Below, piece after piece: positions 6,937 to 12,021 of a stretch of DNA of 12,021 bases. The number at the start of each line of letters is the position of its first letter. The first letter of the stretch is position 1. The DNA is taken from NCBI GenBank assembly GCA_002401545.1, contig NVTJ01000080.1:1-12021 (forward strand), read 5' to 3'. The notes under the pieces are model-generated. The model was not told the origin of the DNA, did no database searches, and saw only the letters and a program-made list of their open reading frames with translations. This DNA comes from Alphaproteobacteria bacterium. GTDB taxonomy: Bacteria > Pseudomonadota > Alphaproteobacteria > Sphingomonadales > Emcibacteraceae. A program made the position numbers and the translations under genes.

Positions 6937-6970
6937 GCCGCATTCAGTATGTATCAGAGGAAAAAAAACA

Positions 6971-7315
6971 ATGTTTATATCAGAAGCATTTGCAGAAGCA
7001 GCGGGCGCACCCGGGGGGGAGAGTGCATTCATGCAGTTCCTGCCGTTCATTCTTATCATCGGGGTATTTTATTTCCTGATGATCAGACCACAACAAAAAC
7101 GCGTTAAAGAACATAAATCCATGGTTGGTTCCTTGCGGCGCGGCGATAATGTTATCACATCCGGTGGTATTGTTGCCAAAGTATCCAGAGTGATTGATGA
7201 TCATGAAATCGAGCTTGAAATAGCCTCCGGTGTGAAAGTCAAAGTGATCCGGTCAACCATTTCTACTGTGGTCGGCAAACCGGCACCCGCCAACGATACC
7301 ATGGAAAAAAAGTGA
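6971..7315 (+). CDS. yajC: Sec translocon accessory protein YajC
   Basis: 114 residues. YajC is a small single-span membrane protein that associates with SecDF and the SecYEG channel. After a short Ala/Gly-rich N-terminus there is one hydrophobic span (about residues 23-39, FLPFILIIGVFYFLMI), immediately followed by the hallmark RPQQKR, then the cytoplasmic domain with LRRGDNVITSGGIVAKV. The start at ATG 6971 is chosen because AGAGG lies 10 bases upstream; the longer reading frame from TTG 6923 would begin inside the predicted promoter. secD starts after a single base. The yajC-secD-secF order is the usual one and the three are surely co-transcribed. Confidence 0.95.
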   Translation: MFISEAFAEAAGAPGGESAFMQFLPFILIIGVFYFLMIRPQQKRVKEHKSMVGSLRRGDNVITSGGIVAKVSRVIDDHEIELEIASGVKVKVIRSTISTVVGKPAPANDTMEKK

Positions 7316-7316
7316 C

Positions 7317-8918
7317 ATGCTAAATTTTCCGCGCTGGAAGGTCATCACGATCTGCCTGCTGTCCTTTTTGGGTATATTGATGGCTGTGCCAAATTTTCTC
7401 AGTGATGAACAGTTGGCAAATTACCCGGATTTTTTACCAGATCATCAGCTCACCCTTGGTCTTGACCTGCAGGGTGGCGTTCATCTGTTGTGGGAAGTGG
7501 ACCTGACTGAGGTTGAGAAGGAAAAGCTGGAATCCCGGCGTGGAGATATTCGGGATGCCTTTCGGAAAGAAAAAATTGTTCTGCGCAGTTCTATTCGCAA
7601 CAAAGCCATCCATATCAACCTGACCGATAAAAGCCAGACTGAAAAAGCTTTGGAGGTTATTGGTGATACGGTTGAAATGCTGGGGGAATCCCTTACCAAT
7701 AGCGGAGTTGCGGATATTGAATATGAGGTAGCCGGTGATGGCATCATAGTGGTCAGACTAACCCAGGAAGGGCTGGTCATACGCGGTAATGACGTGATTA
7801 CCCAGTCCATTGAAGTGATCAGACGCCGTATTGATGGCATGGGAACCACGGAACCCACCATCCAGAAACAGGGTGATGGCCGTATATTGGTACAGGTGCC
7901 GGGGTTGAGTGATCCCCAGAAACTTAAAGATTTGGTGGGCAAAACCGCAAAACTGACTTTCCAGTTGGTTAATGCGGCGGTCGGGGTTGGTGACAGGGTG
8001 CCGCCCGGTTACGAGCGCTTTCCCATGGCGGAGAATGAACGCCGCTCAGGTTTGCCGGAAAGCATCGTGGTCAGTAAACGTAAAATCCTGACCGGAGAAA
8101 ACCTCAAAAAAGCCGGATTGGGCTATGATCAGAATAACCAGCCCGCAGTCAGTTTTACATTTGACCGTATTGGTGGCAAGAAATTCGCCGATGTCACCCG
8201 CAAGAATATTAATCGTCAGTTTGCCATCATTCTGGATAACGTCATTATCAGTGCGCCAAATATTCAAACGGCTATTCTAAGCGGTTCCGGCATCATTACC
8301 GGTAATTTCACGGTTGAGAGTGCCAGCGAGCTTGGCCTGCTGTTACAGGCCGGGGCTTTACCCGCCCGGCTGACCGTGGTCGAGGAAAGAACCGTTGGTC
8401 CTGATTTGGGGGCGGATAATATTGAGGCCGGGAAGATTGCCGCCATCATCGGACTTGCTGCCGTGATGGTTTATATTGTGCTCAGTTACGGCATGTTTGG
8501 CATGGTGGCCAACTTTGCGCTGATGATCAATATTGGCATGATTTTTGGGTTGTTGTCCATGCTTGGGGCTACATTGACCATGCCGGGCGTTGCCGGAATT
8601 GTCCTCACCGTGGGTATGGCCGTAGACGCCAATGTGTTGATTTTTGAAAGAATCAGGGAAGAATTTCGGGGTGGCAAAAAGGCATTGGCCGCACTGGATA
8701 CCGGCTTTGAGAAAGCCTTTAGCACCATCGTTGATGCCAATGTGACTACTTTTATTGCTGCTATTATTTTGTTCCAGTTTGGCTCAGGACCGATCAAGGG
8801 CTTTGCGGTGACACTTGCCATCGGCATTGCCACCTCCATGTTCACGGCCGTCAGCCTGTCCCGCATGATAATTTCATTCTGGGCCATCCGTAAACGCCCA
8901 ACCACTTTGAAGATATAA
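7317..8918 (+). CDS. secD: Protein translocase subunit SecD
   Basis: 533 residues, the usual alphaproteobacterial size. SecD with SecF uses the proton-motive force to pull translocating proteins out on the periplasmic side. TM1 lies at about 8-25; it is followed by the LGLDLQGG motif (47-54), the large periplasmic P1 domain (about 55-360), including the repeated ferredoxin-like part with IEVIRRRIDGMGTTEP and a substrate-capturing head, then five C-terminal spans from about 370 onward. The conserved VGMAVDANVLIFERIREE (432-449), with Asp437 and Arg445, marks TM4 and is part of the proton path. It starts 1 base after yajC and is followed by secF after 13 bases. Confidence 0.97.
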   Translation: MLNFPRWKVITICLLSFLGILMAVPNFLSDEQLANYPDFLPDHQLTLGLDLQGGVHLLWEVDLTEVEKEKLESRRGDIRDAFRKEKIVLRSSIRNKAIHINLTDKSQTEKALEVIGDTVEMLGESLTNSGVADIEYEVAGDGIIVVRLTQEGLVIRGNDVITQSIEVIRRRIDGMGTTEPTIQKQGDGRILVQVPGLSDPQKLKDLVGKTAKLTFQLVNAAVGVGDRVPPGYERFPMAENERRSGLPESIVVSKRKILTGENLKKAGLGYDQNNQPAVSFTFDRIGGKKFADVTRKNINRQFAIILDNVIISAPNIQTAILSGSGIITGNFTVESASELGLLLQAGALPARLTVVEERTVGPDLGADNIEAGKIAAIIGLAAVMVYIVLSYGMFGMVANFALMINIGMIFGLLSMLGATLTMPGVAGIVLTVGMAVDANVLIFERIREEFRGGKKALAALDTGFEKAFSTIVDANVTTFIAAIILFQFGSGPIKGFAVTLAIGIATSMFTAVSLSRMIISFWAIRKRPTTLKI

Positions 8919-8931
8919 GGAACTTAGGGTA

Positions 8932-9885
8932 ATGTTATTAAAACTGGTTCCAACCAACACCAATATCAGGTTTATTGATTTCCGGAAAATGGCCTATGTG
9001 CTGTCGCTGGTGATGATCGTATCATCCTTTGGGCTTTATTTCACCAAGGGCCTGAATTACGGCATTGATTTCGAAGGCGGAATCATGATTGAGATCGGCA
9101 CCGAAGGTCCGGCAAATATTACCAGAATTCGCGCCGCCATGAAGAGTCTGAATATGGGCGATGTCAAGGTACAGGAATTTGGTGCGTCCAATGATGTCCT
9201 GATCCGGCTTGAGCATCAGGAAGGACTTACCGTGGATCAGGTTGTGGAAAAAGTCCGCGAAGTCCTGCCCGGTGCCATAGATGGTGAGATCAGCTATCGC
9301 CGGACGGAAACCGTAGGATCGACTGTTTCCAGTGAGTTGATATCAGATGGCATTTTGGCTGTACTCTATGCCATGGGTGCCGTCCTGATTTACATCTGGT
9401 TACGGTTTGAGTGGCAGTTTGGTATGGGGGCGGTGATCGCCCTTATCCATGATGTCATATTGACCATCGGCATGTTTTCCTTCACGGGCATGGAGTTTAA
9501 CCTGTCGACCATTGCCGCCATCCTGACCATTGTTGGCTACTCGCTCAATGATACAGTGGTGGTTTATGACCGCATCAGGGAAAATCTGCGTAAATTTCGC
9601 AAGAAACCCATGACGGAGCTGCTCAATCTCAGCATCAATGACACCCTGTCGCGGACGGTAATGACCTCTGTCACCACATTGATTGCCCTGGCATCTTTGT
9701 TTTTCCTCGGGGGGGAGGGAATACACGGTTTTGCAGCGGCCATGATATGGGGCATCTTTGTCGGGACATATTCTTCGATTTTCATTGCGGCACCGATGTT
9801 ATTATGGGTGGAACTGCAACGCGAGAATGATACTTCGCCGACGCCCGGTATGGAGGTCCTTCCGCCAAAGAAAAAAAGAGCCTGA
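8932..9885 (+). CDS. secF: Protein translocase subunit SecF
   Basis: 317 residues, complete. It forms the RND-like SecDF complex with SecD. TM1 is at about 20-37, followed by YGIDFEGG (43-50), the counterpart of the family GIDFTGG motif with Glu in place of the common Thr; then the small periplasmic P1 domain (about 55-135) and five spans. GYSLNDTVVVYDRIREN (202-218), with Asp207 and Arg214, is the TM4 signature. The C-terminus ends in a basic PPKKKRA tail. A site with AAGGA and AGGG lies upstream of the ATG. The Mth938-type gene follows after 4 bases and uses the end of secF for its ribosome-binding site. Confidence 0.96.
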   Translation: MLLKLVPTNTNIRFIDFRKMAYVLSLVMIVSSFGLYFTKGLNYGIDFEGGIMIEIGTEGPANITRIRAAMKSLNMGDVKVQEFGASNDVLIRLEHQEGLTVDQVVEKVREVLPGAIDGEISYRRTETVGSTVSSELISDGILAVLYAMGAVLIYIWLRFEWQFGMGAVIALIHDVILTIGMFSFTGMEFNLSTIAAILTIVGYSLNDTVVVYDRIRENLRKFRKKPMTELLNLSINDTLSRTVMTSVTTLIALASLFFLGGEGIHGFAAAMIWGIFVGTYSSIFIAAPMLLWVELQRENDTSPTPGMEVLPPKKKRA

Positions 9886-9892
9886 GGGCTTG
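9873..9892 (+). promoter_or_regulatory. Ribosome-binding site and TTG start deciding the Mth938-type gene
   Basis: AAAAAGAG (9873-9880), inside the end of secF, lies 9 bases before a TTG at 9890 that gives the expected protein start. No ATG is available nearby in this frame: the next upstream ATG (9827) would force a 59-base overlap with secF and add 21 basic residues unlike the family. Confidence 0.55.
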
Positions 9893-10288
9893 GAATTCAG
9901 GCCTGATCCTTTGAAATTCAATAAAGTCGTCTCGCAGGAAGGCACGGCAATATCGTCTTACGGTGATGGCGGCTTTCGTATTGGTGAGCAGCGCAGCAAA
10001 GGCTCCATCCTGATTACACCCGGGGGCTATTACCCGTGGGACGCAGTGGAGGCTTCTTCAATCACTCTTGACAGCCTGAAGCGCATCATGGATCAGAGAC
10101 AGGAGATTGATATTCTCCTGATCGGCACGGGGGATAAAATGGTGTTTCTCAATAAGGCACTTCGGGCCTCATTGGAAGAGGCGACAATAGCGGTGGATGC
10201 CATGGCAACAGGTGCCGCCGCCCGCACTTATAATATCCTGTTGGCAGAGGGGCGCAAGGTTGCCGCTGCCCTGATCGCGGTGGATTAA
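9890..10288 (+). CDS. Mth938-domain protein, homologue of complex I assembly factor NDUFAF3
   Basis: 132 residues from a TTG start. The fold is that of the Mth938/DUF498 family, which includes human NDUFAF3. The features I rely on are ISSYGDGGFRIGEQ (21-34), GSILITPGGYYPW (38-50), the strand DILLIGTG (74-81), and the C-terminal DAMATGAAARTYNILLAEGRKVAAALI (103-129, key residues T107 to N115 and the EGR). No catalytic residues are known for the family. In mitochondria NDUFAF3 helps assemble the NADH dehydrogenase; in alphaproteobacteria the gene is typically next to secF, as here (4-base gap). The bacterial role is not established, and assembly of membrane or respiratory complexes is an inference. 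A GC-rich hairpin lies directly after the stop. Confidence 0.82.
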   Translation: MEFRPDPLKFNKVVSQEGTAISSYGDGGFRIGEQRSKGSILITPGGYYPWDAVEASSITLDSLKRIMDQRQEIDILLIGTGDKMVFLNKALRASLEEATIAVDAMATGAAARTYNILLAEGRKVAAALIAVD

Positions 10289-10314
10289 AAAAGGCCGGAC
10301 AATTGCCCGGCCTT
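10285..10314 (-). terminator. Intrinsic terminator of the minus-strand membrane gene pair
   Basis: An 8-base-pair stem AAGGCCGG / CCGGCCTT (10291-10298 with 10307-10314) and an 8-base loop are followed, on the minus strand, by TTTTTT then AATCC (the A-run 10287-10292 on the plus strand, two of which belong to the stem). The T-tract is on the minus-strand side only, so it best serves the gene ending at 10334. For the secF / Mth938 transcript the hairpin lacks a U-run and may act only as a weak stop or a 3' end stabiliser. Confidence 0.7.
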
Positions 10315-10333
10315 AAATGGGTCGGATATATTT

Positions 10334-10816
10334 TTACAGTCCCGGAGGATTCTGGGCTGAAATCATGGAAAACAGCATGGGAATGGACAGCAATGTATTG
10401 GTGCGGGAGAAAAGCATCGCCCGGCGTCCGGCCTTTGGTTTTGCATCCGCATCGGCTTCAACCATGCCAAGGGCAATTTTCTGGGCTGGCCAGATGATGA
10501 ACCATACATTGAATGCCATGATCAGGCCCATCCACATGCCAAAGCCGATATCCGGTCTTTGCAGGGTCAGGGCTTCATGGGCATAGCCATTCATGACAGC
10601 CAGTATTAATCCAAACAATACGGTTCCTGCGGCACCCCAGCGGAACCAGAACAGGGCTTCCGGTGCAATCACCTTAGAGATGGCAGGCTTTTGTTCATCG
10701 GGAATTTTTGGCATGCTGGGAATTTGCACGAAATTGAAATACCATAATATGCCAATCCACATCACGCCACAAAGTACATGCAGGTAACGCACTAAAAATA
10801 AGATAAAATCTTCCAT
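10334..10816 (-). CDS. PuuD-like (urate oxidase N-terminal domain type) integral membrane protein, short form
   Basis: 160 residues with about four hydrophobic spans (near 5-30, 56-77, 90-110 and 138-152). Recognisable segments are RYLHVLCGVMWIGILWYFNF (10-29) with His13, WFRWGAAGT (57-65), FNVWFIIWPAQK (102-113) and SRTNTLLSIPMLFS (137-150). These match my memory of short proteins commonly annotated urate hydroxylase PuuD. Full PuuD carries a C-terminal cytochrome c domain; no CxxCH is present here, so calling it a urate-oxidising enzyme would be unsafe. His13 could be a haem ligand (inference). The start has GGAG 7 bases upstream. It lies 15 bases after the small gene at 10832-10972, with which it is probably co-transcribed, and is followed by a terminator hairpin. 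Confidence 0.62.
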   Translation of the reverse strand: MEDFILFLVRYLHVLCGVMWIGILWYFNFVQIPSMPKIPDEQKPAISKVIAPEALFWFRWGAAGTVLFGLILAVMNGYAHEALTLQRPDIGFGMWMGLIMAFNVWFIIWPAQKIALGMVEADADAKPKAGRRAMLFSRTNTLLSIPMLFSMISAQNPPGL

Positions 10817-10831
10817 TTTATGTCTCCACCC

Positions 10832-10972
10832 CTATTTCATTACATCGGAGATGAGCTTTTCAGCATCCGATTTATTTGTTTCTTCCAGATAATTTGTCGC
10901 CATGACCATAATGACGGTCAGGACAATGCCGGCAACAATAGTCATCGGCAATGATTCGAGAATTTTGCTCAT
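10832..10972 (-). CDS. Small single-span membrane protein, 46 residues, unknown
   Basis: A 46-residue open reading frame reading MSKILESLPMTIVAGIVLTV then IMVMATNYLEETN and a charged tail ending SDVMK. It has one hydrophobic span (about 8-25) and a charged C-terminal helix rich in Glu, Lys and Asp. The ribosome-binding site AGGA lies 7 bases upstream of the ATG at 10972 and the stop is TAG. It lies 15 bases upstream of the PuuD-like membrane gene on the same strand, so it is likely the first gene of a two-gene unit. I do not recognise a family. Its size and form resemble small accessory subunits of respiratory membrane complexes, but that is only an analogy. Coding is supported by the good ribosome-binding site, tight spacing and sensible composition. 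Confidence 0.6.
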   Translation of the reverse strand: MSKILESLPMTIVAGIVLTVIMVMATNYLEETNKSDAEKLISDVMK

Positions 10973-11070
10973 TGTATTTTCCTGTTATTGATATAATACC
11001 CTAGTATGAAACTACCTCGTCCCTGTGGACGGAGAAAGATTAACAGTTTCTTAACCATGCGTCAAAAATA
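10973..11070. promoter_or_regulatory. Divergent intergenic region between the membrane pair and the NDUFAF6-like gene
   Basis: This 98-base gap must hold promoters for both directions. It contains TATAAT at 10992-10997 on the plus strand, whose minus-strand reading gives TATTAT (10994-10999). Neither has a convincing -35 hexamer at 16 to 18 bases. The inverted repeat CGTCC-CTGT-GGACG lies at 11018-11031 and could be a small hairpin or an operator. ATAC-CCTA-GTAT (10996-11007) is a second, weaker inverted repeat. Confidence 0.4.
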
Positions 11071-11916
11071 ATGCCACTTATTATCAAAAAGGAAAATAAT
11101 CATTGTTGTGATCTGGTCAACCGGTTTGATCATGATCGCTACCTGACCATTCTGTACGCGCCCGAGCAAAAGCGCGATGCTCTTTTTGCGCTTTACGCCT
11201 TTAATTATGAAATTTCCAGAATCCGGGAGGTGGTCAGTGAACCCATGCTGGGTGAAATCCGTCTGCAATGGTGGCGTGAGGCCATAGCTGATATTTATCA
11301 GGGCAACTGCCGCAGTCACGAAGTCATGCCCTCACTGGCGGCGGCAGTTGCAGAAAATGAACTTCCTCAGGATTTGCTGATGGCGGTCATAGAGGGCAGG
11401 GCACAGGACCTCTATGACGAGAATCCTGATGATATGCCAGCTCTGGAGGATTATTTATCCCTGACAGCCGGAAATTTATCCTGTCTTGCGGTTCATATAT
11501 TGGGTCAAAGGGATATTGATGATCTGGCCCGAAAGCTGGGAATTGCCTGGGGCTATGTGGGACTTATTCGGGCAGTCACGTATCATATTTCCTTAAGAAA
11601 AAGCTATATCCCTGTGGATTTAATGGAAAAATATAATATTAAAGGCAAATTTCTGTCACAGGATTATCCTGAAAACATGAAATCCGTATTGCATGAACTC
11701 TGTCAGTATGCAGAACGGCATCTGGATCATATCAGTGAAAATAAAAAACGCATTGGCCCCGAAATACGTTCCGTCTTTCTTCTGTCCGCATTGGCCCGAA
11801 GTTATATTAAAACCATTAAAAAGTCCGATTATAATGTCTTCAGGCTGGAAGAAAAGGCTGATGCTTTTTCCCGGCAATGGCGGTTGTTGACATCAGCCTT
11901 GTTTAACCGGATTTAA
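11071..11916 (+). CDS. Squalene/phytoene-synthase-fold protein without catalytic motifs, NDUFAF6-like
   Basis: 281 residues with the all-helical squalene/phytoene synthase fold. Family landmarks are FDHDRYLTILYAPEQKRDALFALYAF (19-44, key residues D20, Y24, R35, F44), GEIRLQWWREAI (61-72), IEGRAQDLYDE (107-117) and AWGYVGLIRA (159-168). True synthases carry two Asp-rich motifs (DDxxD, and RDVxED after the AxxxxN/TxxxR segment). Here the first region reads YAFNYEISRIRE (42-53) and the second VTYHISLRKSYIP (169-181); neither has the aspartates. This resembles NDUFAF6 (C8ORF38), a complex I assembly factor of the same fold. Prenyl-transfer activity is therefore unlikely. The ATG at 11071 lacks a strong ribosome-binding site. 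The 3' end overlaps the convergent trmFO tail by 14 bases. Confidence 0.75.
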   Translation: MPLIIKKENNHCCDLVNRFDHDRYLTILYAPEQKRDALFALYAFNYEISRIREVVSEPMLGEIRLQWWREAIADIYQGNCRSHEVMPSLAAAVAENELPQDLLMAVIEGRAQDLYDENPDDMPALEDYLSLTAGNLSCLAVHILGQRDIDDLARKLGIAWGYVGLIRAVTYHISLRKSYIPVDLMEKYNIKGKFLSQDYPENMKSVLHELCQYAERHLDHISENKKRIGPEIRSVFLLSALARSYIKTIKKSDYNVFRLEEKADAFSRQWRLLTSALFNRI

Positions 11917-12021
11917 CCTCATCAAGCCATTGGGCAAGCGCGTTCAATGCGCGTAATGATTTGGCGGGTTTGCGGTCCCTGCGTTTCATTTTTTTGCCAT
12001 CCAGCACCGGCATGATGCCAT
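11903..12021 (-). CDS. trmFO: Probable methylenetetrahydrofolate-tRNA-(uracil-5-)-methyltransferase TrmFO, C-terminal tail only
   Basis: Only 38 residues plus stop are visible: GIMPVLDGKKMKRRDRKPAK, then SLRALNALAQWLDEVKSG. TrmFO is the FAD and folate-dependent enzyme that makes 5-methyluridine 54 in tRNA. Its alphaproteobacterial C-terminus usually reads as NFGLFPP, a basic KxxKxRDRKPA stretch, then a SxRALxxLxxWL helix, and the visible tail fits this. It commonly sits next to the squalene/phytoene-synthase-fold gene. The frame is open to the right edge, so the rest lies beyond the window. The identification rests on a short tail and on synteny, so it is not certain. Confidence 0.68.
   Translation of the reverse strand, partial: GIMPVLDGKKMKRRDRKPAKSLRALNALAQWLDEVKSG

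Noticed and set aside
6923..6970. Extended yajC start
   Set aside because: It would begin between the predicted -35 and -10 elements; the ATG at 6971 has its own ribosome-binding site.
7481..7942. Minus-strand reading frame of 153 residues in secD
   Set aside because: Serine-rich antisense of the SecD periplasmic domain; a typical shadow frame.
8486..8905. Minus-strand reading frame of 139 residues opposite the SecD membrane part
   Set aside because: Antisense of hydrophobic codons gives an apparent protein; no independent evidence.
10303..10787. Plus-strand frames opposite the PuuD-like gene
   Set aside because: The minus frame has a clear multi-span membrane pattern, a good ribosome-binding site and a terminator; the plus frames have none of these.
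11071..11916. Annotation as a carotenoid or hopanoid biosynthesis enzyme (CrtB or HpnC)
   Set aside because: Both aspartate-rich catalytic motifs are missing, and no other isoprenoid genes are nearby.
1..12021. Mobile elements, CRISPR arrays, tRNA or rRNA genes
   Set aside because: No transposase or integrase frames, no regularly spaced repeats, no long terminal inverted repeats, and no tRNA-like or rRNA-like stretch were seen.

Overview
This window is a conserved housekeeping neighbourhood of an alphaproteobacterium. The evidence is the gene order (scpA-scpB-tatA-tatB-tatC-serS-surE-pcm-nlpD-like, then yajC-secD-secF, an NDUFAF3/Mth938-like gene, an NDUFAF6-like squalene/phytoene-synthase-fold gene, and the trmFO tail) and the protein family types. 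Base composition looks moderate, by eye just under half G+C. I cannot name the genus. I see no rRNA, tRNA, CRISPR array, insertion sequence or prophage.

Region 1 (1-5969, + strand) is a dense run of genes. The tail of scpA overlaps scpB (chromosome condensation). A gap of 130 bases follows, then tatABC (twin-arginine protein export), serS (seryl-tRNA synthetase), surE (nucleotide phosphatase), pcm (isoaspartyl protein repair) and a LysM/M23 lipoprotein of the NlpD type. Four successive overlaps (tatB/tatC, tatC/serS, serS/surE, surE/pcm) suggest one translationally coupled transcript from tatA to pcm. The surE-pcm-nlpD trio matches the gammaproteobacterial order, but no rpoS follows. The M23 domain has lost its zinc ligands, so it is probably an amidase activator and not an enzyme.

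Region 2 (5961-6806, - strand) is a convergent AAA+ ATPase-like gene (DUF815 type) of unknown job. A short divergent intergenic region separates it from the next operon and carries a good promoter-like sequence for yajC.

Region 3 (6971-10288, + strand) holds yajC-secD-secF, the accessory part of the Sec translocon, followed with a 4-base gap by an Mth938-domain gene that starts with TTG and is homologous to the complex I assembly factor NDUFAF3.

Region 4 (10334-10972, - strand) is a two-gene unit. It comprises an unlisted 46-residue single-span membrane peptide and a 160-residue multi-span protein resembling the membrane domain of PuuD (urate hydroxylase) without its cytochrome c part. A hairpin with a T-tract on the minus strand ends it.

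Region 5 (11071-12021) is a squalene/phytoene-synthase-fold protein that lacks both aspartate-rich catalytic motifs, as in NDUFAF6, converging with a 14-base overlap on the 3' end of a probable trmFO.

Most of the window is well-understood core biology. The least explained parts are the reverse-strand membrane cassette between the NDUFAF3-like and NDUFAF6-like genes, the degenerate enzyme folds, and the DUF815-type ATPase.
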